DNA from: Pseudoalteromonas luteoviolacea
Lineage (GTDB): Bacteria; Pseudomonadota; Gammaproteobacteria; Enterobacterales; Alteromonadaceae
DNA: 64,000 nucleotides
Assembly: GCF_018100925.1 (NCBI RefSeq)
Contig: NZ_JAGJEH010000010.1
Location: 1 to 64,000, forward strand
Direction: 5' to 3'
Shown here piece by piece: positions 34,152-44,004 of this stretch (the stretch's first letter is position 1; every line of letters starts with the position of its first letter). A program made the position numbers and the translations under genes. The notes under the pieces were generated by a model. That model did no database searches. It had not been told where the DNA came from and saw only the letters and a program-made list of their open reading frames with translations.

Positions 34152-34159
34152 CGCCTTTT
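34132..34159. terminator. bidirectional terminator between convergent genes
   Basis: AAAAGGCGCT (34132-34141) and AGCGCCTTTT (34150-34159) are perfectly complementary, with A tracts on the left and T tracts on the right. It serves the HIT gene (whose stop it overlaps) and the M49-like gene on the other strand. Confidence 0.85.
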
Positions 34160-34165
34160 GAATAT

Positions 34166-35851
34166 TTAAAGCCCCAAGACAGACTTGCCTTGTTTGAAGG
34201 TGACGTCGACGGGGATATTTGCATTGGCCAACTTATTTAAGTCTGCTTGCAACTCTGTTTTTATATCTCCGTGAGTTGCAATTAGTTGGTCAACCTTTTG
34301 GTAATCACCATCACCTTGTAGGGTGAGGATCAAATTAGATAGCTTTTCCATTGCAGCACCCATTTTATCCATATCAACCTGATACAAGCCTTGGGCATTT
34401 TTAGAAAAGGCGCCTTCTTGTTTGAAGAAGTTGAAGCGGATCATGTTAGCTTTACCATGGGCGCTAGAAGCGCCGAAGCGGACCGAACGGAAGATGCCAG
34501 CCATAAAGGTAACATAATAGTCTTCCAAGGTACCTTCCGTTATCTCGCCTTTTTTCAGTAGCTGTTCCACCATGTAAAGCCCTAGGATATCGGCCTTACC
34601 TTCTTCTATGGCGCTGGCATGTTCTTGTAGCGACTGACGTACAGTCCCTTTACCTGTGAGGGTATTCTTGATCCCCAAACCGTGTGCAACTTCATGGAAC
34701 ATCGTATTGGCAAAGAATGCGTTAAACGTAATGTGTTTGCGTTGTTCTGGCACTATCAACTCATCCGCAATGGGTACGAGAATTTTATCAAACTTAGCGC
34801 GCATTGCATTTTTTAATTGCAGTCGGCGAGTGCCTTTTTCTAACTGAACTTGTTCGTCGTTTGGCAAGTTGATAGCAATGGTTTTACTGCCAGCATTGGA
34901 GTGTCCTGCGTAGTACACTACGTCATAAGCGTTTAGATCTGCATCTGAGCCAGGGACTTCTTGCTTATATTTTTGCGCAACGGGCAAACCTGTTTGTAAC
35001 TCAGGTAAAAATGCAGCAAATTTTGCGAGGCGTTCGCTCCATGCTAAGTCTTTAACTAATACGTATGACTCAAATGCGCTTCGGTAGCCAAAAAGTTGAT
35101 CTTCATATGTTTCGATAGGCCCAATAACCACGTCGATAGGGTTATTTTTCATATCCATCCAAGCAAAATCCGAAGGCTGATAACTGTTGTTTAACAACGC
35201 ATCTGCACGCAGGTTTAAGTAATTTGAAAACTGCTTGTCTACGGCAAGGGCGCTAGCTTCTCTTAAAAGTTTAGCTGCGGCTTCAAGTTCAGACCTAAAT
35301 TCAGTGGCATATGGCACTGAATATAAGTTACCTTGCTGGTCTCTTTTAACCATGGAATAAAGACCCTGCTTGTCTTTGAAATCAGCTTGGTTTAGTTCTT
35401 CTTTAGAGATGTCACTTGGATAAAATTCTGCCCCAGGTGCTTTTTGATCAAAGCGAGTTAGGAAAATTTTGTCGCCATCTAAGCGGTCCCAAGGGCCATA
35501 GTTAATATCGGCAAAACGGCGTACCTGTTGGTCGTCGATGCGCGCAAGGAAGGTCTCTTTATCTTGTCCAAAAGCTTGTTTCCAGAACAGATCATCCATA
35601 ATTTTTGACGCATCTATAAGAAGTGCAATCATTTTTTTCTGGTTGTCATTAAGATGACTCAGGTCACTGGTTAAAGTGACCTCTGTATAAATATTGAGGC
35701 GATTTTTATCAATATTTTGCAATGAATATGTCACAGTGTCTTGCGCAGCGGCTGTATTCGATTTGGGTGTGTCTGCTTGTTGCTGTGAGCATGCGCTTAC
35801 TAGCAAACCGGAAGCGATTAAAATCGCACTAGAGAGTTTAGAAAGTTTCAT
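34166..35851 (-). CDS. M49-like zinc peptidase lipoprotein
   Basis: 561 residues. The signal peptide ends in a lipobox (LLVSAC), so it is anchored as a lipoprotein. Zinc site HEVAHGLG near residue 390 plus EEGKADILGL about 35 residues later, the helix pair of the dipeptidyl-peptidase III/M49-like family. The site is HExxH rather than the HExxxH of classical DPP III. The second of two adjacent ATGs is chosen from spacing to GGGAT. Predicted periplasmic or outer-membrane peptidase; substrate unknown. Confidence 0.85.
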   Translation of the reverse strand: MKLSKLSSAILIASGLLVSACSQQQADTPKSNTAAAQDTVTYSLQNIDKNRLNIYTEVTLTSDLSHLNDNQKKMIALLIDASKIMDDLFWKQAFGQDKETFLARIDDQQVRRFADINYGPWDRLDGDKIFLTRFDQKAPGAEFYPSDISKEELNQADFKDKQGLYSMVKRDQQGNLYSVPYATEFRSELEAAAKLLREASALAVDKQFSNYLNLRADALLNNSYQPSDFAWMDMKNNPIDVVIGPIETYEDQLFGYRSAFESYVLVKDLAWSERLAKFAAFLPELQTGLPVAQKYKQEVPGSDADLNAYDVVYYAGHSNAGSKTIAINLPNDEQVQLEKGTRRLQLKNAMRAKFDKILVPIADELIVPEQRKHITFNAFFANTMFHEVAHGLGIKNTLTGKGTVRQSLQEHASAIEEGKADILGLYMVEQLLKKGEITEGTLEDYYVTFMAGIFRSVRFGASSAHGKANMIRFNFFKQEGAFSKNAQGLYQVDMDKMGAAMEKLSNLILTLQGDGDYQKVDQLIATHGDIKTELQADLNKLANANIPVDVTFKQGKSVLGL

Positions 35852-36068
35852 CATTTATCCCAGGATTTTAGTTATTATGATTGTGTCGCATCTATGATGC
35901 GGAAAAAATAGCAATTGAGCAAACGGTAAAAACAAAGTATTTTTTATTGTCACCATGCTCAGAATAATTTTTATACTTTTCTTAACTTTATCGAGAAGTT
36001 AGACAATACTTAAAGCAGTAAAAATTATAAGGCCATCGTTAAGTGGCGAATTTAAAGGACTTGACCAT

Positions 36069-36908
36069 ATGTCTACAGAAAACGCATTACTTACCATTCT
36101 TGTCGATAAAATCAATAATGACACACTCGTTTTACCTACCTTACCTGAAATAGCTGTTCGAGTTCGTCAAGCTGCCGACGACCCCGAAGTCAACCTACTA
36201 CAAATGGCAGACGTGATATCTCATGATCCTGCACTGGCTGCTCGTATGATAAAAGTAGCAAATAGTGGTTTTATGGGACGTTCTATTAAAGTAAATACCT
36301 TGAACCAAGCGGTAACTCGTATTGGACTTCGGCAAATAAAAAATATTGCTACGGCCATGGCCATGGAACAACTGTTCGTTTCTAACAACAAGTTGATAAA
36401 AACATACATGGATAAAGCGTGGCAAAAAACTTTGAAAGTGGCTTGCCAAGCGATTTCGACAATGGAGTTTTACTTGCGCTTGAACAAACACACATCGCTG
36501 AACAAAGACACAATTACTCTTGCCTCGCTAGTATTTAATATTGGTGTGCTACCTATTTTAACAGAAGCAGAGAAACACCCGGAAGTATTCGCAAATCCAA
36601 GCTTTCTAGCACACGCTATTCAAAAATTAGCAGGCCGCATAGGCGGTGCGATTATGCGTGAGTGGGGATTTACTGACGATTTTGTTGAAGTTGCAGAAAG
36701 TTGGGCTAATCCAAACTATAAACCTGAGCATGTTTGTTATGTTGATTTCATCCGTGCTGGTGCTATTGTTGAGGGGATTTTACAAGTATCAGACAAAGCC
36801 GCTGCTTTGGGTGTATATGAAGAAAAAGGCGTACTTCGCTCTATTGATATGTTCACAGATGATGCATATTTAGACTTGCTAACGGATGTGAAATCGATGT
36901 TTGCTTAA
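36069..36908 (+). CDS. HDOD-domain signalling protein
   Basis: 279 residues, almost entirely an HDOD domain (LPTLPEIAVRVRQAADDPEV, LLQMADVISHDPALAARMIK, ANSGFMGRSIKVNTLNQAVTRIG). HDOD proteins lack HD hydrolase residues and act as scaffolds in c-di-GMP and stress signalling. AAAGGAC precedes the ATG. It is convergent with rdgC. The nearby kinase and response regulator could be partners, but that is only positional. Confidence 0.92.
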   Translation: MSTENALLTILVDKINNDTLVLPTLPEIAVRVRQAADDPEVNLLQMADVISHDPALAARMIKVANSGFMGRSIKVNTLNQAVTRIGLRQIKNIATAMAMEQLFVSNNKLIKTYMDKAWQKTLKVACQAISTMEFYLRLNKHTSLNKDTITLASLVFNIGVLPILTEAEKHPEVFANPSFLAHAIQKLAGRIGGAIMREWGFTDDFVEVAESWANPNYKPEHVCYVDFIRAGAIVEGILQVSDKAAALGVYEEKGVLRSIDMFTDDAYLDLLTDVKSMFA

Positions 36909-36926
36909 CTTTGTATTTAGACAATA

Positions 36927-36950
36927 AAAAAGGGCCTAAAGGCCCTTTTT
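36927..36950. terminator. bidirectional terminator between HDOD gene and rdgC
   Basis: AAAAAGGGCC and GGCCCTTTTT form a perfect 10-bp stem with loop TAAA, A-rich before and T-rich after. It lies 18 bp after the HDOD stop and touches the rdgC stop on the opposite strand. Confidence 0.9.
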
Positions 36951-36952
36951 TA

Positions 36953-37861
36953 TTAAAGGTCGTCTTTATCACCCAGTTCTTTTGTGAGGTCTTCAAGTAA
37001 TTCTTTAACTTCCTCTGAGACAAGAATAAAGTCTGCATCTAGCTTAATTGCTAAATCTTCTTTTGGAATATCAGCGTTTTGCTCTTTTAGCGCATCATTG
37101 TAGCTAACACGCTTGATTGATCCGTCGTTCTGCAATAAAAATTGTACACGCTCTTTCCAATCTAGCGCCAGTTTAGTGACGCGTTTGCCATTTTCTAGAT
37201 GAAGCTTAATTTCGTCACTGGCTAAGTCATGTTGCTTTAATTTAACTTGAGCACCTTCGTCGGCAGCATCTTGTAGCTCTGCATCGTTGCCAATAGCAAA
37301 GCCCTCAGGAGCTTCAAACTTTGTGAGCCAATCAGTTAAGAATACATCGAGGTCGTAATTAGCAAATGCTGGCACAATGGGAAGTGTGCCCAGAGATTTA
37401 CGCAATAAAGCCATCATTTCTTCAGCTTTATTAAAGCTGGCACTATTGACGATAACCCAGCCACTTTCTTGATCAATAAAGGCAAACTGCAAGCTCGATT
37501 TTTTGAATGCTTGAGGTAGCAGAGTTGCTAGGATATTTTCTTTAAGCTCATCTTTTTCTTTTTTCTTTACTGGGCGGTTTTCTTCACGCTCTATCTGCTC
37601 GATTTTTTCAGCGACCATGTCATTGATCACCGCAGCTGGCAGTACTTTTTCCTCGCGTTTGGCACATAACAAAATGCTATTTTGCGAGAAGTGAGACAGA
37701 GTCTGGCCGTGTTTCCCTAATGCGTTTACCCAACCAAAGGTGCTCATATCTTGGCTGCCGCAAGCGCGGAATATATCTTGCTCAAGTGCTTTTTCAAAGT
37801 CTTCTTGCGTGTACGAAACATCTTGTTTAAAACGGTAACAGATCAGGTTGCTGAACCACAT
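36953..37861 (-). CDS. rdgC: recombination-associated protein RdgC
   Basis: 302 residues, matching the usual RdgC length. It starts MWFSNLICYRFKQDV and has the family blocks FGWVNALGKHGQTLSHFSQN and LPREVIN-like ILLCAKREEKVLPAAVIND. RdgC forms a DNA-binding ring and modulates RecA recombination. The Met at 37861 is chosen because the family begins MWF; the frame is open 23 codons earlier. Single gene. Confidence 0.95.
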   Translation of the reverse strand: MWFSNLICYRFKQDVSYTQEDFEKALEQDIFRACGSQDMSTFGWVNALGKHGQTLSHFSQNSILLCAKREEKVLPAAVINDMVAEKIEQIEREENRPVKKKEKDELKENILATLLPQAFKKSSLQFAFIDQESGWVIVNSASFNKAEEMMALLRKSLGTLPIVPAFANYDLDVFLTDWLTKFEAPEGFAIGNDAELQDAADEGAQVKLKQHDLASDEIKLHLENGKRVTKLALDWKERVQFLLQNDGSIKRVSYNDALKEQNADIPKEDLAIKLDADFILVSEEVKELLEDLTKELGDKDDL

Positions 37862-37968
37862 ATATTCAAATATCCAAGTGAAAAATCGAACTGCATCATA
37901 GCAAATCAAAGGTGTTTCGGGCAAAGCCAATATTGTGGCTTTTGTTATTAAATTTCACGGGCTGAAAA

Positions 37969-37995
37969 GGCGTGAATAAAAGATCAATTCACGCC
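37969..37995 (-). terminator. terminator of the histidine kinase gene
   Basis: On the minus strand GGCGTGAA and TTCACGCC form an 8-bp perfect stem, 13 bp after the kinase stop, followed by TTTTC. Confidence 0.7.
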
Positions 37996-38007
37996 GTGGC
38001 GTTAGGG

Positions 38008-39768
38008 TTAACTAAACATTGCTTGTTGTGCTTTCATTTCTTTAGGGAAACGAATGTGGTAGGTGAGTCCTTGGCCCTCTTCCGAGCTAACTTCAATATC
38101 GCCATTCAGTGTTTGTTTCACCAAGTTGAAAGTAATATGTGTACCAAGGCCGCTTCCACCTTGATCTCGTTTAGTAGTGAAGAAGGGGTCAAATAGCTTC
38201 TCCAATTGTGCTGGTGAAACGCCTTTACCATTATCTTTATAAACGATTTTGACATCTTCATTGTCATCAGTAATTTGGATGTCTATGGTGCCCTTATTCA
38301 CCCCCTCAAAGCCATGGATAAGAGAGTTCATGATAAGGTTAGTGAAAATTTGGCTAATGGCTCCCGCAGGCAAATTAAGTGTGAGATCAGCAGGACAGTC
38401 AATGTTGACTTCATGAGCTGTTTTTTTCAATTTTGGGTGTAAAGAGCGAAGAACTTCGCCTAGATACTGTTGGAAGTTTATGGTTCTAACCGCTTCACTG
38501 GCCTGATCAACGGCAATTTGTTTGAAGCTGGCAACCAACTCAGAGGCCCGGGCGAGATTGTTGGTTAGAAGGCTGGCGCTTTGTTTTGCCTCGTGCATAA
38601 ACTCTTCTAAGGCCTTTGGAGATAAGGTTTTTTCTTTATATGCGGCTTCTAATTGATCGAGGCGTTCTTGTAAAAAGGAGGTCGCAGTGACGCCAATACC
38701 TACTGGTGTATTGATATCATGGGTGATACCAGCTACGAGGCCACCCAGCGCAGCCATTTTTTCTGAGCCGACCAAACGTTCCTGTGCCATATTCAGCTCT
38801 TCGACATATTTTTCTAATTCGTTTTGTTTTGTCAGCAGTTCTTCTTCTGTTTGGCGCCGCAAATCTATCTCTTCTGTGAGTGTCAGCTTTTGTTTTTCTA
38901 GTTCATATTTTTGCTGTTGTAAGTCCATCATTGCCTGACTAAGGTTTGACGTTTTCCTAGCAACTTCTTGCTCCAGCTGAATATTGTGCTGATCTAATTT
39001 TTCATTACTAATAATGAGCTCTTTTTGTGTCTGATCGAGTTGTTTTCGATATTCTGCAACTTTGTCGATCAGCTTATTAAAGGCTTCTTCCATAACCTTG
39101 AGCTCATTTCGCTCTGTGGTATCAATATCTATTTTATGTCCATCAACATTGTCGACTTCAAAGTCTTCTATCTGTTCTGTGAGGTCCGTCAGTGGCTCTG
39201 TAAGGAGTTTTCTAAAGGCCAATAAAAATAGGATAATTAAGAAAGTCGTTTTGACCATGGCATTCCCTATCAGAAAATAGATAGAGATCATAATTCGGCT
39301 GAAAACAACTTCGCGACTAGAAAATAAGGTTACGTCACCGACTTGTGTGGCCCTTCCTGAAAACTCAAAAATGAGTGGGAATGTGTATCCGAACAATCCG
39401 GAGGGCGTGTCTTCAATTAAAGCTTCCTCTTGAACAAGCTGCTGACTATATAATTCGTGAATATTGAGAGAACGCCCGAGTTGCGAGATGATTTCACCGC
39501 TATCATCTCTCACAATTATCCCCTCGATCATTGGTATCGCCAATAACCCTTCGGCAGTTGTGACAGTTTGTTTGGTGTTTAACTCCCAGATAGCGCGTGT
39601 CAGGCTGCGACTAAATGTTTTTTGCAGCATGGTCAGTTCGTTACGGATGTAGTCTTTAGTGTTGACATATTCGGCGACAACTTGTCCACAAGTTACGACA
39701 AACGTTAGCAGAAAGTAAACTGACAGAACGTTTGTAAGTAGTTTTTTCGACAGACTTTTCTGTAGCAT
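38008..39768 (-). CDS. membrane sensor histidine kinase
   Basis: 586 residues. Two membrane helices (about 12-32, and a second around 160-190 in YFLIGNAMVKTTFLIILFLL) flank a periplasmic domain of about 130 residues. Then come a HAMP-like linker, a long coiled coil, a divergent His box (GGLVAGITHDINTPVGIGV) and a HATPase with N box NLIMNSLIHGFEG, DNGKGV and GGSGLGTHI. The internal ATG at 39768 is chosen over 39795. It is divergent from a CheY-like gene 210 bp away, probably its partner. The signal is unknown. Confidence 0.92.
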   Translation of the reverse strand: MLQKSLSKKLLTNVLSVYFLLTFVVTCGQVVAEYVNTKDYIRNELTMLQKTFSRSLTRAIWELNTKQTVTTAEGLLAIPMIEGIIVRDDSGEIISQLGRSLNIHELYSQQLVQEEALIEDTPSGLFGYTFPLIFEFSGRATQVGDVTLFSSREVVFSRIMISIYFLIGNAMVKTTFLIILFLLAFRKLLTEPLTDLTEQIEDFEVDNVDGHKIDIDTTERNELKVMEEAFNKLIDKVAEYRKQLDQTQKELIISNEKLDQHNIQLEQEVARKTSNLSQAMMDLQQQKYELEKQKLTLTEEIDLRRQTEEELLTKQNELEKYVEELNMAQERLVGSEKMAALGGLVAGITHDINTPVGIGVTATSFLQERLDQLEAAYKEKTLSPKALEEFMHEAKQSASLLTNNLARASELVASFKQIAVDQASEAVRTINFQQYLGEVLRSLHPKLKKTAHEVNIDCPADLTLNLPAGAISQIFTNLIMNSLIHGFEGVNKGTIDIQITDDNEDVKIVYKDNGKGVSPAQLEKLFDPFFTTKRDQGGSGLGTHITFNLVKQTLNGDIEVSSEEGQGLTYHIRFPKEMKAQQAMFS

Positions 39769-39977
39769 GGAGTGTTCTTCGCTCCTGACGACCATGTTAT
39801 AGCACGCGTGTTAAAATTAAAGTTAGCCAATAAATGGCTAAAAATAAATGTTTATCTTGCTATCTTTACAACATATAAGCGTATATAAAAAACTTACTGG
39901 ATGTTGATTATTGTGTTATAAGATTAGAACAACAATAACGTTTATTTGTTACTAGAACAATAAAGATTTACCTTCTT

Positions 39978-40343
39978 ATGAGCTATTCCGTGTTAGTGTG
40001 TGACGATTCGACCGTTGCACGTAAGCAAGTTGTGCGCTGCCTGAACACGCACTTAGATGTTGAGGTTTGTCAGGCTAAAAACGGCCAAGAAGCCGTCGAA
40101 ATATTGCAAAATTCGCAAATTGACTTGCTTTGCCTTGACCTTACCATGCCGATATTGGATGGAGTGGGTGTGCTTGAGGCGATTAAGACGCTTAAAATTG
40201 AAACCTATGTGGTTGTGATCTCGGCAGACATTCAGGACCAAATGAAAACAAGAGTGGCACAATTGGGTGCTTTAAAATTCCTTGAAAAGCCGGTCAAAGC
40301 AGAACAACTGATCTCTTTACTCAGCGAATATGGTATTCGTTAG
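39978..40343 (+). CDS. stand-alone response regulator (CheY-like receiver)
   Basis: 121 residues, one receiver domain only. The acidic pocket is VCDDS, the phospho-acceptor Asp is in LLCLDLTMPILDG, the conserved Thr/Ser position is VVISAD and Lys is in LEKPVKAE. There is no output domain, so it must act by protein contact. It is divergent from the histidine kinase upstream. Confidence 0.92.
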   Translation: MSYSVLVCDDSTVARKQVVRCLNTHLDVEVCQAKNGQEAVEILQNSQIDLLCLDLTMPILDGVGVLEAIKTLKIETYVVVISADIQDQMKTRVAQLGALKFLEKPVKAEQLISLLSEYGIR

Positions 40344-40491
40344 ATAAGTATTTCACTTTCCAGTACGTACCTTGAACTTTTTGCATATTTAATTTCTATT
40401 TATCGACTTGACAGATTGACTAAAGATCGGGCAGTCTAGGTCCTGTAAATATTTTTTAAGTAAAAATTAAACTTAGGTTGACGTAAAAACC

Positions 40492-40551
40492 ATGAACCCA
40501 ATTACATGTAACGTGACAATTATTATTACGACCACCATCCATACTGGATAG
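40492..40551 (+). CDS. thrL: threonine operon leader peptide
   Basis: A 19-codon ORF too short for routine calling: M-N-P-I-T-C-N-V-T-I-I-I-T-T-T-I-H-T-G, with six Thr and five Ile codons, of which nine fall in the run from codon 9 to 16. It stands 90 bp before thrA with a terminator in between. This is the classic attenuation peptide that senses Thr- and Ile-tRNA charging. Confidence 0.93.
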   Translation: MNPITCNVTIIITTTIHTG

Positions 40552-40574
40552 TGGCATAGGTCCGTGCATATTTA

Positions 40575-40611
40575 AAAAAGGCCTGTGCTCACCAAGAGCA
40601 CAGGCCTTTTT
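40575..40611 (+). terminator. attenuator of the thrABC operon
   Basis: Stem GGCCTGTGCTC / GAGCACAGGCC, perfect over 11 bp, extended by A/T pairs on both sides, loop ACCAA, T run to 40611. It lies between thrL and thrA, so it is the rho-independent attenuator. Confidence 0.95.
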
Positions 40612-40638
40612 CGTTTCTGGAATGAGGAAAATTGAAAA

Positions 40639-43056
40639 ATGCGAGTTTTAAAGTTTGGAGGCTCTTCACTGGCAGATATAGCATGCTTACGTCGCGTGCA
40701 GTCTCTGATCCTGAATTATGGCGGTGAAAAAGCGGTTGTGGTGCTCTCAGCTCCTGGTGGCATGACTGATAGTTTGGTCGAATTGGTTCAAATAGCCGCG
40801 CGCGGCGACGATTATGCTGCGCCGTGGGATGCACTAGAGTCGCGCTGTGAGGCCCTTAAACATGACGTTGAGTCTCAATATGGAGAGATCTTAGAGTGGC
40901 CTGAATTGGACGTACTCAAGCAACAATTGCAGGGTGTCCAATTGCTCAAGCAGTGTCCTGCATCGGTCAATGCTTTTGCAATTAGCTTTGGAGAACGAGT
41001 AAGTGTTTCTCTTATGGTGACAATGTTAAAAGCGCATGGTGCGCGTGCGTTGGATGCGACAAGTTGTATCAAGACTCAAGCTCAGTACTTAGATGCAGAG
41101 GTTGACTTGGACAGAACCCGTGAAGCCGTTAATCAGCAAGTGGCTTCTAGAGACTCAGGTATATATATCATGGCTGGGTTTACTGGCAGCAATGCGGCAG
41201 GCGAACTGACAACACTAGGGCGCAATGGGTCTGATTATTCCGCAGCTGTAATGGCCGCAAGTCTCAATGCCGATATTTGCCAAATATGGACAGATGTTGA
41301 TGGAGTATACAGTGCGGATCCTAGGTTAATTAAAAAGGCGACTAAAGTTGACCGCTTGTCATATAAAGAAGCCATGGAGCTTGCCTATTTTGGGGCAAAA
41401 GTTTTGCACCCTAAAACAATCTTGCCATGTGCTAAAGCCAATGTGCCATGCGAGATAAAAAATACTCATGATCCGGATGTGCCCGGCTCTTTAATCTCGT
41501 CTGACGGTACAGGTGACGCGCCTGTGAAAGCACTATCCAGTTTAGATAATCTCGCCATGCTGACTGTGTCTGGACCGGGAATGAAAGGCAAAGTGGGTAT
41601 GGCTGCAAGGGTGTTTGGTGCACTGGCTAATGACAATGTATCTATTGTTCTGATCACGCAGTCGTCATGTGAGTTTAGCATTAGTTTTTGTGTGTATGAA
41701 CAGGACTTAGCATTGGCACTCAATGCGTTAGAGACAGCATTTACATTGGAGACGCAAGCAGGACTTATAGAGCCTGTTGAGGTACGTAGAAAGCTCGCCA
41801 TCGTAACCTTGGTCGGTGACAATATGAAGTCACATAAAGGTCTTGCTGCTAAATTTTTTGCCTCTTTGGCACAAGCTCAAGTAAACGTGGTTGCAATTGC
41901 ACAAGACTCCACAGAGAGTGCCATCTCAGCAGTTGTTTCAGGAGAGTTATGTAAAGATGCAATGAAAGTTTGCCATGAAAACTTCTTTACTCATGTTCCT
42001 TCTATAGACCTCTTTTTATTGGGCTGTGGCTTAGTCGGTAAAGAGTTAATCAAACAACTGGAAAAGCAACAAGGCTGGCTGGCTAAACGCAATATCAAAT
42101 TAAACCTATATGGTGTGTCGAATTCGAAACAGTGCTTTTTAAGTAAAGAAGGTGTGGATTTCGAACAGTGGCCAAGTCAACTGAAGCAAAGTGAAGCAGG
42201 GTTTGACCTGAATACACTAGAGCAATTTGTCAAAGTGAATCATTTGATTAATCCAGTCATTGTTGATTGTAGTTCTTCCGAGCAACTTGCAGATCAGTAC
42301 GCAAACTTTTTAAATGCAGGGTTCCATGTGGTAGCCGCCAACAAAAAAGCTAACACTGGAGATATGGCGTATTACCATCAGCTAAAAAATGCAGCGCAAC
42401 GTTCAGGAAGGAAGTTCCTTTATGAAACGAACGTTGGAGCCGGTTTGCCGGTTTTAGACAATTTACAATTGTTGTTTGGTGCAGGTGATGAATTATTGTC
42501 TTTCAACGGTATTTTATCTGGTTCGTTGTCATACATGTTCGGTGCGATTGAAGATGGTCTCAGTCTGTCAGAAGCAACAGCGAAAGCGAAACAAAACGGT
42601 TTCACTGAGCCAGATCCGAGGGATGACCTATCGGGTACCGATGTGGCAAGAAAGCTATTGATCATTGCTCGCGAGGCTGGATTAGATTTGGAGTTGAATG
42701 ATATTCAAGTTGAGCCTGTGGTTTCAGAGGAGTTTGCTCAGGGCAGTTCAGTTGATGAATTTATGGCTCGTCTGCCAGAATTGGATGGGGCATTTTCCGA
42801 TCGGGTACAAAGTGCGGCCAGTGAAGGTAAAAAGCTGCGCTATGTTGGCAGCATTCAAGACGGTAAGTGTAAAGTGGGTATAGAAGCAGTGGACGCTAGC
42901 CATGCGTTGTTTGATATCCGCGATGGAGAAAATGCGCTAGCAATTTTGAGTCAGTATTATCAGCCTAAGCCATTTGTGATCAGAGGTTATGGGGCGGGCG
43001 CAGAAGTAACGGCCGCAGGCGTATTTGCTGATATCTTAAAAACACTTTCTCGTTAG
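40639..43056 (+). CDS. thrA: bifunctional aspartokinase I/homoserine dehydrogenase I
   Basis: 805 residues. The N-terminal aspartokinase domain starts MRVLKFGGSSLAD and has TLGRNGSDYSAAVMAA. Two ACT regulatory segments lie around 320-460. The C-terminal homoserine dehydrogenase carries FLLGCGLVGKELI (NAD(P)-binding) and ETNVGAGLPVLDNLQ. It carries out the first and third steps of threonine synthesis and is normally feedback-inhibited by threonine. First gene of thrABC, preceded by a leader peptide and attenuator. Confidence 0.97.
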   Translation: MRVLKFGGSSLADIACLRRVQSLILNYGGEKAVVVLSAPGGMTDSLVELVQIAARGDDYAAPWDALESRCEALKHDVESQYGEILEWPELDVLKQQLQGVQLLKQCPASVNAFAISFGERVSVSLMVTMLKAHGARALDATSCIKTQAQYLDAEVDLDRTREAVNQQVASRDSGIYIMAGFTGSNAAGELTTLGRNGSDYSAAVMAASLNADICQIWTDVDGVYSADPRLIKKATKVDRLSYKEAMELAYFGAKVLHPKTILPCAKANVPCEIKNTHDPDVPGSLISSDGTGDAPVKALSSLDNLAMLTVSGPGMKGKVGMAARVFGALANDNVSIVLITQSSCEFSISFCVYEQDLALALNALETAFTLETQAGLIEPVEVRRKLAIVTLVGDNMKSHKGLAAKFFASLAQAQVNVVAIAQDSTESAISAVVSGELCKDAMKVCHENFFTHVPSIDLFLLGCGLVGKELIKQLEKQQGWLAKRNIKLNLYGVSNSKQCFLSKEGVDFEQWPSQLKQSEAGFDLNTLEQFVKVNHLINPVIVDCSSSEQLADQYANFLNAGFHVVAANKKANTGDMAYYHQLKNAAQRSGRKFLYETNVGAGLPVLDNLQLLFGAGDELLSFNGILSGSLSYMFGAIEDGLSLSEATAKAKQNGFTEPDPRDDLSGTDVARKLLIIAREAGLDLELNDIQVEPVVSEEFAQGSSVDEFMARLPELDGAFSDRVQSAASEGKKLRYVGSIQDGKCKVGIEAVDASHALFDIRDGENALAILSQYYQPKPFVIRGYGAGAEVTAAGVFADILKTLSR

Positions 43057-43065
43057 GAGCGCAAC

Positions 43066-43995
43066 ATGAGAAAATTTTATGCGCCAGCTTCCATTGGGAA
43101 TTTTTGCGTTGGATTTGATTCGCTGGGTGCTGCGATTGCGCCAATTGATGGCCAGTTACTTGGCGATGTGGTTAGTATCGAAGAAGCTCCACGAGATCAG
43201 TTCAGCTGCGTTGGCAAATATGCCCATAAATTGCCTCAAGAGGCACAAGATAATCTCGCTTTTCAGTGTTTAACGCATTTCAGGTCCCATGTGAAAGCTG
43301 ATATGCCTAGCTTGTCGCTGACTCTTGAGAAAAGGCTGCCGGTTGGCTCTGGGCTAGGATCTAGTGCTTGTTCCGTAGTTGCAACATTTGCAGCGTTAAA
43401 TGCTTTTGCAGGCACTCAACTGTCCCAGATTCAAATGATTGAGTTGATGGCTGATTTTGAAGCTAAGGTGAGTGGTGCTCGTCACTACGATAATATCACA
43501 CCATGTTATTTGGGGGGGCTCCAGTTGACAGCTGAGTTGGTGCCAGACCGAGCATTGGCACTGCCAGTAGACCCTAATTGGTACATTGTGGTGGCCTATC
43601 CTGGTTTTGCTTTAAATACAGCAAAGGCAAGAGCGGTTTTAGCACCTGAATTGAAACTTGGAGACAGTGTTGCATTCGCTCAGCGATTGTCAGCATTTTG
43701 TGCGCTGCTGCAACTACATAGATTTAGTGAGGCGGTGTCGCTTATGCAAGACTCGGTGGCAGAGCCCAGCAGAGCGCAATTAATCGATGGATACTCAGAT
43801 GCGAAGTTGAGCCTGCCAGAGCTAGGTGCGAGCGTCGTGAGTATATCTGGCGCAGGTCCGACATTATTTGCTCTGTGTCCAACATTAAATGCGGCTCAAC
43901 AATGCCAATCTTGGCTTGAGTCTAATTATTTAAATGAGCACGGTTTTAGCCATATCTGCCAGCTGGACAGTGCAGGTACCAGAGAATTGGTTTAA
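43066..43995 (+). CDS. thrB: homoserine kinase
   Basis: 309 residues, GHMP kinase. The N-terminus is YAPASIGNFCVGFDSLG and the ATP loop is LPVGSGLGSSACS. It phosphorylates homoserine to O-phosphohomoserine. It follows thrA by 9 bp with AGGAG upstream, and thrC follows by 9 bp. Confidence 0.97.
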   Translation: MRKFYAPASIGNFCVGFDSLGAAIAPIDGQLLGDVVSIEEAPRDQFSCVGKYAHKLPQEAQDNLAFQCLTHFRSHVKADMPSLSLTLEKRLPVGSGLGSSACSVVATFAALNAFAGTQLSQIQMIELMADFEAKVSGARHYDNITPCYLGGLQLTAELVPDRALALPVDPNWYIVVAYPGFALNTAKARAVLAPELKLGDSVAFAQRLSAFCALLQLHRFSEAVSLMQDSVAEPSRAQLIDGYSDAKLSLPELGASVVSISGAGPTLFALCPTLNAAQQCQSWLESNYLNEHGFSHICQLDSAGTRELV

Positions 43996-44004
43996 GGAAT
44001 TGAT

